Counted from the stretch's first letter, positions 1 through 8,695 are shown. The stretch: DNA of 64,000 nt from Rubrivivax sp. (GCA_024641945.1 JAHECD010000002.1:25260-89259); one strand, 5' to 3'. The notes: generated by a model from the sequence alone, not told the origin. Made by a program: numbers and translations.

Positions 1-432
1 GCCGACTGGCTGCGGGCCCATGCGGACCGAAGCCCGCGCAGCTGGGCCACCGCGCAGGGTGTCGCCACGCTGCCGCTGGCGGCGACCGGCTTCCTGTTGT
101 TCTGGGCCTGGAATTCGGCGGCGGGTCGGGCCTTCGTCATGCCCTTCGGCCCGACGCCGACGCTTTTCGTGGGGTTGATGTTCTCGATCGGCCTGTTTGC
201 ATCCTGGCTCGGTACGCTGTGCTGGAACGAAGCCAGCCAGCGTCTGCCGACCACCCTGGCGGGCCAGCTCATCGTGTTCGAGACGCTGTCGGCGCTGGCG
301 TACGCCTTTGTTCTGCGAGGAACTGCGCCGGGTGCCGCTACGTTGGCCGGTATCGCGCTGCTGGTGTGCGGCGTGATCTGGGCACTGCGGGTACGGTCGG
401 AGCCGCTGGCGGCCGAAGGGCATGCCGCGTAG
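1..432 (+). CDS. DMT/EamA-family permease, C-terminal part (5' truncated by window edge)
   Basis: The open frame enters from base 1 and ends at TAG 430-432, giving the last 143 residues of a polytopic inner-membrane protein. About four hydrophobic segments separated by short polar loops are visible, and the last helix ends in a short basic/acidic tail. The pattern (a Thr/Leu-rich helix with a TLAGQL-type motif, then an alternating Gly/Ala helix with a LLVCGVIWAL core) matches the second EamA repeat of drug/metabolite transporters. Such proteins usually export amino acids or other small metabolites, and the substrate cannot be told here. The start codon and first repeat lie outside the window. 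Confidence 0.8.
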   Translation, partial: ADWLRAHADRSPRSWATAQGVATLPLAATGFLLFWAWNSAAGRAFVMPFGPTPTLFVGLMFSIGLFASWLGTLCWNEASQRLPTTLAGQLIVFETLSALAYAFVLRGTAPGAATLAGIALLVCGVIWALRVRSEPLAAEGHAA

Positions 433-489
433 CGCCTGGCGATCCGCCGGCGAGCCTGCAGGTCGATGCGGGTGGTGGCGAGGGATGTG

Positions 490-888
490 ATGACGAACGT
501 CGCGCGCGCCGCCTGTGCCTATGCCGGCGCGGTATTCGCACTCGGGTTCCTGCTCGGCATGTTGCGGGCGCTGGTGCTGGCGCCCCGCTGGGGCGAGCTC
601 GCCGCCGTCGGCGCCGAATTGCCACCGATGCTGCTCGCGTCCTGGTTCATCTGCCGCGCGTTGCTGCGGCGCTGGCCGTTGGCGCGTGCCGGTCGGTACG
701 CGACCATGGGTGCCCTGGCCTTCGTGCTGCTGATGACGCTGGAGCTGGGATTGGCGGCGACGTTCGGCGAGTCGCCGTCGTCGTACCTCGGCAGGCTCGC
801 CGATCCCGCGGGCGCGCTCGGCCTGGTGGGGCAACTGGGCTTCGGGCTGATCCCGTGGCTGCAGGCGGTCCTGGCGCGCCGGCACTGA
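490..888 (+). CDS. Small four-helix membrane protein of unknown function
   Basis: A protein of 132 residues if translation starts at ATG 490; the ATG at 466 would add 8 residues. I prefer 490 because a purine-rich GCGAGGGA lies just upstream of it. Four hydrophobic stretches are visible (near residues 5-28, 43-60, 70-95 and 110-130), so it is a likely inner-membrane protein without an enzymatic motif I can recognise. It lies 57 bases after the permease gene on the same strand and converges with glcF, whose stop is at 911. No function can be assigned. Confidence 0.7.
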   Translation: MTNVARAACAYAGAVFALGFLLGMLRALVLAPRWGELAAVGAELPPMLLASWFICRALLRRWPLARAGRYATMGALAFVLLMTLELGLAATFGESPSSYLGRLADPAGALGLVGQLGFGLIPWLQAVLARRH

Positions 889-910
889 CGCGTCAGCGCG
901 CGGTGCGTGC

Positions 911-2158
911 TCAGCCTGCGAGCGCCTCGTCCACCACTTCGACCCAGTGTTTCACCGGTGTGGACGTGCCGCTCTGCAGGTGCTGGATGCAACCGACATT
1001 GGCCGAAACGATGGCCTGCGCCTGCAGGGGCTCCAGATGGGCGAGCTTGCGGTCGCGCAGCTGGTAGGCCAGCTCGGGTTGCAGCACGCTGTAGGTGCCG
1101 GCCGATCCGCAGCACAGATGGCTCTCGCTCGACGCAATGCTGACCTCGAAACCCAGCGCGTTGAGATGTTGCTCGACCCCGCCGCGCAGCTGCTGGCCAT
1201 GCTGCAGCGAACACGGCGGGTGGAAGGCCACCTTGTGGGTCCGCAGGTTGCGCAGCCGCGGTTTCAGCGGGCCCACCAGGTCGGGCAGCAGTTCGCTCAG
1301 GTCGCGCGTCAACTCGCTGACGCGGCGCGCCTTTTCGGCGTAGTGCGGGTCGTGTGCGAGGGCGTGGCCGTAGTCCTTGACGGTGGCGCCGCAGCCCGAC
1401 GCGTTCATCACGATCGACTCCACCTTGCCCTGCGAGGTGAGCCCCTCGACCAGCGGCCACCAGGCGTCGATGTTGCGGCGCATGTCGGCGAGGCCGCCGT
1501 CGATGTCGTTCAGGTGCGTGCGCAGCGCGCCGCAGCAACCTGCACCGTCGGCCACCAGCGTCTGGATGCCGGCGGCGTCGAGCACGCGTGCGGTGGCGCT
1601 GTTGATGTTGGGCATCATCGCGGGCTGCACGCAGCCCAGGAGCATCAACACCTTGCGCGGGTGCTCGCGCGTGGGCCATAGCTTCGCGCGTGCGCCGGCG
1701 TTCGCCGGCACCTTGTTCTTCAGCGTGGCAGGCAACAACGGGCGCACGAACTGGCCGACCTTCATCGCCGGGCCGAACAGCGACGAAGTCAGGCCCTCCT
1801 TGAGCAACCAGCGCACCGCCTTCTCACCGGCCGGGCGCTCGACACGTTGCTCCACGATCTTGCGGCCTATGTCGACGAGGTGCCCGTATTGCACGCCGCT
1901 CGGACATGTGCTCTCGCAGTTGCGGCAGGTGAGGCAGCGGTCGAGGTGCAGCTGCGTGCTGCGCGTGACCGGCGCACCCTCGAGGACCTGCTTCATCAGG
2001 TAGATGCGCCCGCGTGGGCCGTCGAGCTCGTCCCCGAGCAACTGGTAGGTCGGGCAGGTGGCGGTGCAGAAGCCGCAGTGCACGCACTTGCGCAGGATGG
2101 CCTCGGCCGCCTCGCCGTCGCGCGTGCCTTTGAATTCGGGTGCCAGTGTGGTTTGCAT
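911..2158 (-). CDS. glcF: Glycolate oxidase iron-sulfur subunit GlcF
   Basis: Protein of 415 residues, usual for GlcF. It carries electrons from the flavin subunits GlcD/GlcE of the membrane-associated glycolate dehydrogenase towards the quinone pool. Two 4Fe-4S signatures are visible: CVHCGFCTATC at residues 25-35 and CLTCRNCESTC at 75-85. Two CCG-type cysteine-rich repeats follow, around GAGCCGALRTH and LCCGSAGTYS. It is the last gene of the co-directional series glcD-glcE-methyltransferase-lrgA-lrgB-glcF and starts 19 bases after lrgB. The separation of glcF from glcDE by three genes is unusual. The assignment is firm. Confidence 0.96.
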   Translation of the reverse strand: MQTTLAPEFKGTRDGEAAEAILRKCVHCGFCTATCPTYQLLGDELDGPRGRIYLMKQVLEGAPVTRSTQLHLDRCLTCRNCESTCPSGVQYGHLVDIGRKIVEQRVERPAGEKAVRWLLKEGLTSSLFGPAMKVGQFVRPLLPATLKNKVPANAGARAKLWPTREHPRKVLMLLGCVQPAMMPNINSATARVLDAAGIQTLVADGAGCCGALRTHLNDIDGGLADMRRNIDAWWPLVEGLTSQGKVESIVMNASGCGATVKDYGHALAHDPHYAEKARRVSELTRDLSELLPDLVGPLKPRLRNLRTHKVAFHPPCSLQHGQQLRGGVEQHLNALGFEVSIASSESHLCCGSAGTYSVLQPELAYQLRDRKLAHLEPLQAQAIVSANVGCIQHLQSGTSTPVKHWVEVVDEALAG

Positions 2159-2177
2159 GGAGTGGGTGCGTGGGAGA

Positions 2178-2891
2178 TCAGAGGAGACGCAGGGCGAACG
2201 GCATCAGCAGCGATGCGAGCACCACCTGTAACCCGAGCGCCAGCGCGGCATAAGCGCCGGCATCGGGATGCACCTGCATTGCACGTGCGGCGCCTATGCC
2301 GTGGGAGGCTGTGCCGAGGGCAAAGCCACGCACGATCGGGTTGGTGATGTGCAGTGCATCGAAAAGGTATTTGCCGCTCACCGCGCCGACCAGGCCCGAC
2401 AGCACGGCAAAAACCGCAGCGAGCGCGGGAATGCCGCCGATCTGCGCGGCAATGCCCATGGCCACTGGCGCCGTCACCGACTTGGGCGCGAGTGAAGCGA
2501 GCAGGTCAGGCGGCAGGCCGAGGGCCCAGCCGATGCCCACCGCGGACCCCGCCGATGCAGCGCCGCCGGCCAACGCCGCCGCCAGCAGCGGCCACACGCG
2601 CGCGCGCAATTCGGCACGCCTTTGCCAAAGGGGCCACGCGAGCGCCACCACCGCCGGGCCGAGCAGGAAATGGATGAACTGCGCACCCGAGAAATAGGTC
2701 GGGTACGGCACGCCCGTGGCCGTCAGCAGGGCGCCAAGCGTCAGCACGGTCCAGAGCACGGGGTTGGCCCAAGGCGGTTGGCCCCAACGCAGGTAAATGC
2801 CTTGCGCCAGTACGTACAGCGTGAGCGTGGCCGTCAAGCCGAACAACGGCGTGGCCGACAGGTAGACCCAGAGTTCGACGAAGCTTTGCAC
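2178..2891 (-). CDS. LrgB/CidB-family membrane protein, candidate glycolate carrier subunit
   Basis: Protein of 237 residues, almost entirely hydrophobic with about seven predicted helices. The LrgB signatures are clear: LAPKSVTAPVAMGIA in the middle, followed by a Gly-rich helix and GTASHGIGAARA near the C-terminus. LrgB partners LrgA in the membrane. The family was first tied to murein hydrolase control in staphylococci; later work showed pyruvate transport in Bacillus, and the plant LrgAB fusion PLGG1 carries glycolate and glycerate. Here it lies between glycolate oxidase genes, 51 bases after lrgA and 19 before glcF, which argues for glycolate or related 2-hydroxyacid transport. That role is inferred from context. 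Confidence 0.92.
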   Translation of the reverse strand: MQSFVELWVYLSATPLFGLTATLTLYVLAQGIYLRWGQPPWANPVLWTVLTLGALLTATGVPYPTYFSGAQFIHFLLGPAVVALAWPLWQRRAELRARVWPLLAAALAGGAASAGSAVGIGWALGLPPDLLASLAPKSVTAPVAMGIAAQIGGIPALAAVFAVLSGLVGAVSGKYLFDALHITNPIVRGFALGTASHGIGAARAMQVHPDAGAYAALALGLQVVLASLLMPFALRLL

Positions 2892-2942
2892 GGTCGGTCG
2901 CCGCTCAGGCGCGTGCGTCGCGGCCGCGACGTTCGAGCCGGG

Positions 2943-3296
2943 TCATGCCTGCGCCCCGGTACGGGCAAGCGCGGCGCGCAAGACCAGCGCCCCCACGGCC
3001 AGGCCGGCCCAGGTCGACAACACGATGGCGGCCAGCATGCGCACGCCGTACTCACCCACGAGCGCCAGGTGCGTGATCACGCCCACGCCGACCGGCACGA
3101 AGAGCAGTGACAGATGGGCGAGCAAGGGCTCGGCCGCCGCGGCCACCGGCGTGTGCGACGCGCGCACCCGAAGCAGCAGGAAGAGCAACAGCAGGCCGAT
3201 CACGGGACCGGGCAGCGGTACGTGGGCCAGGCGGGCGAGCGCCTCCCCGGCCGACTGGCACAGCAGCAAGAGGGCGAGGCCACGCAGCAGATTCAT
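2943..3296 (-). CDS. LrgA/CidA-family membrane protein, candidate glycolate carrier subunit
   Basis: Protein of 117 residues, typical length for CidA/LrgA, with four hydrophobic segments. Family features include PLPGPVIGLLLLFLLL near residue 30 and FVPVGVGVITH near residue 70. It is the small partner of the LrgB protein encoded next to it. Its start lies 9 bases after the methyltransferase stop and the pair is embedded in the glc cluster, so coordinated expression with glycolate oxidase is likely. A holin-like role, the older view of this family, cannot be excluded from sequence but fits the neighbours less well. Confidence 0.92.
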   Translation of the reverse strand: MNLLRGLALLLLCQSAGEALARLAHVPLPGPVIGLLLLFLLLRVRASHTPVAAAAEPLLAHLSLLFVPVGVGVITHLALVGEYGVRMLAAIVLSTWAGLAVGALVLRAALARTGAQA

Positions 3297-3305
3297 GGCA
3301 GTTCT

Positions 3306-3968
3306 TCAGCGCAGGCGGTAGCTCAACTGCCAGTAGTGGCGGTGGTCGGCCCACCGTGCATCCTCGGCACGCGGTCCCAATGCGGCAAAGGCTTCTTCGC
3401 GCGTCGGGAAATTCTTCAGCACCTCGTGCACCGAACCATCGTCGAGGGTCCGGCACTGGTAGGTGTTGCCGTCGGGATCGCGCCGCGACAGCGGCGTGCT
3501 GCTCGTCTGCACGTAGCGGTTGTCCAGAAAGACGACGCGCGCGCCCGCTTCGAGCCTCGAGTGCAGCAGGTCGAGCCAGCCGGACAGCCGCTGCAGCGGC
3601 ACGTGGCTCCACCAGCAGCCCGCAAACGCCGCGTCGAAGGTCTCACCCGGCAGGCCGTGCAGGGTGTAGGCGTCGACCGTCGCGAAACGCACCTTGCCCG
3701 CGGGCATCGGCTTTTCGCGCGCCAGGGCCATCGTCTCGGGGTTCAGGTCGGTCGCGAGCCAGCTCTCGCAATCGCGCGCGCCGTGGGGTGTCCACCAGCC
3801 CGTGCCGCAGGCGATCTCCAGCACACGGCGGCCGGAAAAGGGCGCGGCCATGCCGGCTTCCATCACCCGAAGGTCGGCCTGCCGTTCGGGCTTGAGATAG
3901 ACCCGCTCGTAGTACGCGGCGCGCTGCGCGTAGTAGGCGCGCATGTCGTCGACGACGTCGCTGCGCAT
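3306..3968 (-). CDS. Class I SAM-dependent methyltransferase
   Basis: Protein of 220 residues. Motif I is seen as LEIACGTGWWT at about residues 50-60 and the acidic ribose-binding position as ATDLNPE near residue 74. The C-terminal half contains FLDNRYV and a motif-rich stretch ending in YRLR. The start ATG at 3968 is chosen because the longer upstream frame runs antiparallel inside glcE in another frame, and the glcE stop (3971-3973) lies only two bases away. It is inserted between glcE and lrgA. The methyl acceptor is unknown; the fold also serves small-molecule methylation. A role in glycolate metabolism is not evident. Confidence 0.88.
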   Translation of the reverse strand: MRSDVVDDMRAYYAQRAAYYERVYLKPERQADLRVMEAGMAAPFSGRRVLEIACGTGWWTPHGARDCESWLATDLNPETMALAREKPMPAGKVRFATVDAYTLHGLPGETFDAAFAGCWWSHVPLQRLSGWLDLLHSRLEAGARVVFLDNRYVQTSSTPLSRRDPDGNTYQCRTLDDGSVHEVLKNFPTREEAFAALGPRAEDARWADHRHYWQLSYRLR

Positions 3969-3970
3969 GC

Positions 3971-5059
3971 TCACAGGCCCGGGAACAGCCGGCCGGGGTT
4001 GAAAAGGCCGTCCGGGTCGAAGGCCGTCTTCAGGTTGCGGTGGATGCGTTCGAGCGGTGCGGACAGCGGCGCGAAGGTGCCTGCGCTCTTGTCCTGCGCA
4101 CGGAAGAGAACGGCGTGGCCGCCGGCGGCGGCTGCCGCCTGGCGCACCAACGCCGGCGCCAGGGGGGTGCAGAGCCAGCGTTGCGCGCCGCCCCACTCGA
4201 TGAGCTGCTGGCCTGCCAGCTTGAGCGGCGGCGCGATGCCCGGCACCGACAGGCGCCACAGGGCTGCGCCGCTCTGCGCCGCGTTCGCGGCACCGACGAA
4301 GAATTCGTCGGTCTGGTCGCGCAGCCCGTTCCAGAAGACGCCAGCCATGGAGGGTTCGATGGGTTCGCCGCCAAGGCGTGTGTGGGCCGCGTCGACGGCG
4401 GCCGCGGCGCCGGCCAGGCGCACGACGAGCGTGCCGTCCCACCAGGCACTCGCGTTCAGCGGCAGCGGCTGGCCGCTCCACCGGTTGAGCTGCTCGAGCG
4501 CACGCGCCTCGTCCACATCGAAGCGCAGCGTGCGCGTGGCCACGGGACGCGGCAGCACCTTCAGCGACACCTCGCAGATCACGCCCAGGATGCCCATGGA
4601 CCCGGCGAACGAGCGCGCGGCGTCGTACCCGGCCACGTTCTTCATCACCTGGCCGCCGAAGCTCAGCACTTCGGCGCGGCCGTTGAGCACGGTGGCGCCG
4701 AGCACGTGGTCACGCACGCTGCCCACGGCCGCCCGCGCCGGCCCGCTCAACCCGGCGGCCACCATGCCGCCGACCGTGCCCGCCGCGCCGAAGCGAGGCG
4801 GCTCGAAAGGCAGGCACTGGCCCTTTTCGGCGAGGACGGCTTCCATTTCGGCCAACCGCGTGCCCGCGCGCACGGTGACCACCAGCTCGCTCGGCTCGTA
4901 GCTGCTGATGCCGCATAGCGGTGTGATGTCGAGGGGTTCGCCCCGAGGGGCTTCGCCATAGAAGACCTTGGTCTGGCCACCGCGGATGTCGAGCGGTGCG
5001 CGCTGCGCGCGCGCGGTCTGCACCTGATCGACCAGGCGGGCAAGCGCGGCATCGGCCAT
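3971..5059 (-). CDS. glcE: Glycolate oxidase FAD-binding subunit GlcE
   Basis: Protein of 362 residues, usual for GlcE. It is an FAD-binding type 4 (VAO/PCMH fold) subunit, seen from the FAD-pyrophosphate loop region GAAGTVGGMVAAGLSGP near residue 90 and the following SVRDHVLGATVLNG. The C-terminal PFDPDGLFNPGRLF-like motif is shared with GlcD. It forms glycolate dehydrogenase with GlcD and GlcF, oxidising glycolate to glyoxylate. The start ATG overlaps the glcD stop by one base (TGATG), indicating translational coupling. The assignment is firm. Confidence 0.96.
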   Translation of the reverse strand: MADAALARLVDQVQTARAQRAPLDIRGGQTKVFYGEAPRGEPLDITPLCGISSYEPSELVVTVRAGTRLAEMEAVLAEKGQCLPFEPPRFGAAGTVGGMVAAGLSGPARAAVGSVRDHVLGATVLNGRAEVLSFGGQVMKNVAGYDAARSFAGSMGILGVICEVSLKVLPRPVATRTLRFDVDEARALEQLNRWSGQPLPLNASAWWDGTLVVRLAGAAAAVDAAHTRLGGEPIEPSMAGVFWNGLRDQTDEFFVGAANAAQSGAALWRLSVPGIAPPLKLAGQQLIEWGGAQRWLCTPLAPALVRQAAAAAGGHAVLFRAQDKSAGTFAPLSAPLERIHRNLKTAFDPDGLFNPGRLFPGL

Positions 5060-6549
5060 CAGAATCGCTCCAGCTCAGGGAACGGCAGCAGCCCCTTGCG
5101 CACGTGCATCTTCCCGTATTCCGCGCAGCGTTGCAGGGTGGGGATCACCTTGCCGGGGTTGAGCAGTTCCTCCGGATCGAAGGCCCGTTTGAGCGCAAAC
5201 ATCTGCTCGCGCTCCTCGGGCGAGAACTGCACGCACATCGAACTGAGCTTCTCGATGCCCACGCCATGTTCGCCGGTGACGGTGCCACCGAACTGCACGC
5301 TGGTCTCCAGGATGTCGGCACCGAACTGCTCGCACCGGTGCAGTTGATCGGGGTCGTTGGCGTCGAACAGGATCAGCGGGTGCAGGTTGCCGTCGCCGGC
5401 ATGGAAGACGTTGCAGCACTTCAACCCGTATTTCTGCTCCATCGCGCCGATCGCCAGCAGGATGTCGGCCAGGCGCTTGCGCGGGATGGTCGAGTCCATG
5501 CACATGTAGTCGGGGCTGATGCGCCCGCTGGCCGGGAAGGCGTTCTTGCGCCCGCTCCAGAATTTCAGGCGTTGCGCCTCGTCCTTGCTCACTTCCATGC
5601 GCGTGGCGCCGGCGCCGGCCAGCACGTCGAGCATGCGGCCGATCTCCTCGGCCACCTCTTCCGGCGTGCCATCGCTCTCGCACAGCAGGATCGCCTGCGC
5701 GTCGAGGTCGTAGCCGGCGTGCACGAAGTCCTCCACCGCGGCCGTCATCGGCTTGTCCATCATCTCCAGCCCGGCCGGGATGATGCCGGCGGCGATGATG
5801 TCCGCCACGGCGTCGCCGGCTTTGCGGATGTCGTCGAAGCTGGCCATGATGCAGCGCGCCAGCTGCGGCTTGGGAACGAGCTTGACCGTGACCTCGGTGG
5901 TCACCGCGAGCATGCCTTCGCTGCCGACGATGAGCGGCATGAGGTCCAGCCCGGCGCAATCGAGCGCCGCCGAACCGAACTCCACGGCCTCGCCCTCGAC
6001 GGTGAAGCCGCGCACGCGCAGCACGTTGTGCAGCGTCAGGCCGTATTTGAGGCAATGCACGCCGCCGGAGTTCTCGGCCACGTTGCCGCCGATCGTGCAG
6101 GCGATCTGGCTGCTCGGGTCCGGCGCGTAGTACAGGCCGTGCGGCGCCGCCGCCTCGCTGATGGCCAGGTTTCGCACGCCGCACTGCACGGTCGCCGTGC
6201 GGCTGTAAGCATCGACCGTCAGGATCTTGTTGAAACGCGCCAGCGACAGCGTCACGCCCTGGGTGTGTGGCAGCGCGCCGCCCGAAAGGCCGGTACCGGC
6301 GCCGCGCGCCACCACGGGCACGCGCAACGCGTGGCAAGCCTTCAGCACCGCAGCGACCTGCGCTTCGGTTTCCGGCAGCACGACCACGAGCGGCTGGGCG
6401 CGGTACGCGGTCAGCCCGTCGCACTCGTAGGGGACCGTGTCCTCGGTCTGCCAGAGCAGGGCATGGGCAGGCAGCAGCGGGGCAAGCTGCGCGACGACCT
6501 CGCGCTGGCGGTCGCCGCGCGTGACGGCCTCGGGGTTCATTGCACTCAT
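5059..6549 (-). CDS. glcD: Glycolate oxidase catalytic FAD subunit GlcD
   Basis: Protein of 496 residues starting at ATG 6549. It is an FAD-linked 2-hydroxyacid dehydrogenase with an N-terminal FAD-binding type 4 domain (ARGAGTGLSGGALP near residue 80, then GGNVAENSGGVHCLKYG) and a C-terminal FAD-oxidase domain (HAGDGNLHPLI, GEHGVGIEK). It oxidises glycolate to glyoxylate, with electrons leaving through GlcE/GlcF. It is the first glc gene of the minus-strand cluster. The longer upstream frame to 6744 is rejected because MSAMNPEAV is the natural start and intergenic sequence precedes it. No glcC-type regulator gene is visible next to it. Confidence 0.97.
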   Translation of the reverse strand: MSAMNPEAVTRGDRQREVVAQLAPLLPAHALLWQTEDTVPYECDGLTAYRAQPLVVVLPETEAQVAAVLKACHALRVPVVARGAGTGLSGGALPHTQGVTLSLARFNKILTVDAYSRTATVQCGVRNLAISEAAAPHGLYYAPDPSSQIACTIGGNVAENSGGVHCLKYGLTLHNVLRVRGFTVEGEAVEFGSAALDCAGLDLMPLIVGSEGMLAVTTEVTVKLVPKPQLARCIMASFDDIRKAGDAVADIIAAGIIPAGLEMMDKPMTAAVEDFVHAGYDLDAQAILLCESDGTPEEVAEEIGRMLDVLAGAGATRMEVSKDEAQRLKFWSGRKNAFPASGRISPDYMCMDSTIPRKRLADILLAIGAMEQKYGLKCCNVFHAGDGNLHPLILFDANDPDQLHRCEQFGADILETSVQFGGTVTGEHGVGIEKLSSMCVQFSPEEREQMFALKRAFDPEELLNPGKVIPTLQRCAEYGKMHVRKGLLPFPELERF

Positions 6550-6637
6550 GGCGGCGACTTTAGCGCCCGGCACCGGCCGGGCAAGCCCGTTCGCTTGCTG
6601 TGGCCCGTCATTTCGGCTTTGACCCGGATGCGGGCAA

Positions 6638-7801
6638 TCAGCCCTGGGTAAAGACCGTGAGCACGCCGGTGTAGCCGTAGAGGTGATGGCGCGCGATTTC
6701 GCCCCCGGCGAAGAAACCGACCAGCGGCACGTCCCCGAGCGCATGGCGAACGATCTGCAATTCGGCCGACGGCGCGCCGAAGTGCGGGCCGCCCCGCCCG
6801 GCGCAGCTGACGTAGACCGCGCCGGCGATGCGGGCGGCGCCGTCTCCCTCGGCGTCGACCTCGTCGCGGATTTCGCTGCAGATGCGGACCAGGTCTCGAC
6901 GCGCGGCGTGCACGTCGCGGGTGCAGAACGTCAGGTGCATACCGGCTTCCACCTGATCCGCGACCGCCACGGCGTGCCGCCCCGGGTCCAGCCCGATGAG
7001 GTGGCGGACGCGGACGTCCGGGCCGAATTGCCCACCACGGCCGAATGCCGTGTCGCCGGCATCGGTCAGGCCGGCGAGCGTGGCACGCAACCGGGGCAGG
7101 GCATCACGCGGGTTGTCCAGGCCGACACCCAGGTCGTCCAGCAAGCACGGCAGCGCGGGGCGGCCGTCGAGTTCGAGCACGATGTTGCGCTCGGCCGCCG
7201 TCACCACCCGTTGCGTGCCGGCGGGCTGGCAGCCCTGGGTCACACGGGATACGAACCCCACCTCCCGTGTGAACGCCACCCCCGACAGGCCGCCCTGCCA
7301 CACCCCTGCGGCCAGCTGGGCAGGCGCAGTGCGCGAGGAGACCAGACCACCGAAGAGATAGCCGCTGCGCATGCGGCCGGCAAGCTCGTGGATCAGTTCC
7401 TGCATGTCGGGTGCCGATGCGTCCGCGTGCACCAATGCGGCATGCGGGTCGATTCGACCGAGCGGCGAGGCACCCGAAAACACCTCGAATTGCGACGCTG
7501 GCAGCGGGCAGATCATGAGGACGAGCGCAGGTTCGTCGAAGTACTCGACGCCTTCCGCGGCCACGCCCACACCCGTGCAGCCGGCCCAGGTGCAATGTGG
7601 CCATTGCTCTCGCAAGGCCTGATGCAAGGCGCCGGCCTGCGCGGCGTAGTGATCCGTCAGGTAGACCAGACCGAGTCCGGCGGGCGCGCCCTGGCCGACC
7701 GCGGCGGCCCGCGCATCGATCTGCGCCGCGGCGAGCGCCAGCGCCATGCGCCAGTCGGGGTGCGTGGCATGGCCTGCAAGAAAGCGGCCGGCATGGCTCA
7801 T
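6638..7801 (-). CDS. FIST N- and C-domain sensory protein
   Basis: Protein of 387 residues from ATG 7801. The first half matches the FIST N domain (GLVYLTDHYA, WAGCTGVGV, LFGGLVSSR) and the second the FIST C domain (GRHAVAVADQV, GAVYVSCAGRG, PLVGFFAGGEI, YTGVLTVF). FIST proteins are thought to bind small ligands, perhaps amino acids, and are normally coupled to signalling modules. This one stands alone without kinase, cyclase or chemotaxis domain. The gene begins 17 bases after phaM ends on the same strand and lies 88 bases upstream of glcD. The C-terminal Cys in VSCAGRG is typical of the family. The ligand is unknown. Confidence 0.88.
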   Translation of the reverse strand: MSHAGRFLAGHATHPDWRMALALAAAQIDARAAAVGQGAPAGLGLVYLTDHYAAQAGALHQALREQWPHCTWAGCTGVGVAAEGVEYFDEPALVLMICPLPASQFEVFSGASPLGRIDPHAALVHADASAPDMQELIHELAGRMRSGYLFGGLVSSRTAPAQLAAGVWQGGLSGVAFTREVGFVSRVTQGCQPAGTQRVVTAAERNIVLELDGRPALPCLLDDLGVGLDNPRDALPRLRATLAGLTDAGDTAFGRGGQFGPDVRVRHLIGLDPGRHAVAVADQVEAGMHLTFCTRDVHAARRDLVRICSEIRDEVDAEGDGAARIAGAVYVSCAGRGGPHFGAPSAELQIVRHALGDVPLVGFFAGGEIARHHLYGYTGVLTVFTQG

Positions 7802-7818
7802 CGCTGCTCTCGCCGGGT

Positions 7819-8448
7819 TCAGGCGCGCCGACGCGACCGCGCGGCGCGGGCCGGCTTGGCTGTCGATTTCTCGGTTTTGCCCGCGGCGGCGCCATCGGCC
7901 GTCTGCACCGCTTTGCCGCCGCCGTTCGCGCCGGTGTCCTTCAGCGCCTGGGCTGCGAGCTGGGTGAATTGTTGGGTCAGGGCACCCCACCACTGCATCG
8001 GGTCGACGACGCCGGCGGGGACGGCCCCTGCCCCGGCCGGACCGGACGCGCCGGCAGCAGGTTTTGCCGATGTCTTGCGCTTCGCTGCAGGCATTTCGGG
8101 CGGTGCCGCCGCAGGCGCCGGCGCGGCCGGCCGCCCGACTGGCGCGGGGGCGTGGATCTTGAAGGCCTCGGCCATGTCGGCCACTGGCATGTTCATCGTC
8201 TTCAAGGTCGACAGCGTCATTCGCTGGACTTCGAGCGCCTGGATCGTCGCGGCCAACATGCGTGCGTTCTGCTCGAGCCAGAACTGGACGGTGCGCAACT
8301 CCTCGATCCGCTTGTCGAGTTCGTCCGGATCCAGGGTGGGTGCAATCCACTGTCCCATCGCAGGCAGGGCAGAGCCCGCCGTCTTCATGAGTCCCTGCAG
8401 GAAATCGAAGCCGGGAACCATTTTCGAAAAATCGCCGCCTGTCGCCAT
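7819..8448 (-). CDS. phaM: Polyhydroxyalkanoate granule-associated protein PhaM
   Basis: Protein of 209 residues. The N-terminal 95 residues carry the conserved PhaM pattern (DFLQGLMK; then a predicted amphipathic/coiled-coil segment at about 43-83 containing ELRTVQFWLEQNARMLAATI). A Pro/Ala-rich linker follows, and the C-terminal tail is strongly basic (KSTAKPARAARSRRR). In Ralstonia PhaM activates PHB synthase and ties granules to the nucleoid through its basic tail; the same layout is visible here. It implies that the organism makes PHA storage granules. No phaC/phaB gene is in the window. FIST follows 17 bases downstream. Confidence 0.9.
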   Translation of the reverse strand: MATGGDFSKMVPGFDFLQGLMKTAGSALPAMGQWIAPTLDPDELDKRIEELRTVQFWLEQNARMLAATIQALEVQRMTLSTLKTMNMPVADMAEAFKIHAPAPVGRPAAPAPAAAPPEMPAAKRKTSAKPAAGASGPAGAGAVPAGVVDPMQWWGALTQQFTQLAAQALKDTGANGGGKAVQTADGAAAGKTEKSTAKPARAARSRRRA

Positions 8449-8649
8449 GGATCGTCTCCTCGGGTTGATTTCAGACGATTGTGTGCCTGCCGCAAGGGCG
8501 CGTCATCGGATTTTCCTGACACGCCGATCGGGCTGTGCCGATTGTCGAAAGGTGTGGCAGCCCATACGCTCTCATTTGCTCAGGGAAGAGTACGGGCTGC
8601 GCCCAGGCATCCGCCACAGAGCGGCGGGTCGGACCGTTATGGATGGACA

Positions 8650-8687
8650 GGGGAGGCCGGGGACCGTGGGGTCGCGCAGGCCTCCCC
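8650..8687 (-). terminator. Stem-loop downstream of the NarL-type regulator gene
   Basis: A perfect 9-bp inverted repeat, GGGGAGGCC at 8650-8658 and GGCCTCCCC at 8679-8687, encloses a 20-base GC-rich loop and lies 8 bases beyond the response regulator stop codon (8696). There is no clear U-run on either strand, so it could be a transcript-stabilising or Rho-assisted structure. The rest of 8449-8695 shows nothing further I can name. Confidence 0.4.
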
Positions 8688-8695
8688 TTGTCGTC

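Noticed and set aside
2178..3296. LrgAB as a holin/antiholin lysis-control pair
   Set aside because: Possible by family history, but the position inside glcDEF and the known transport function of plant and Bacillus relatives fit a carrier better.
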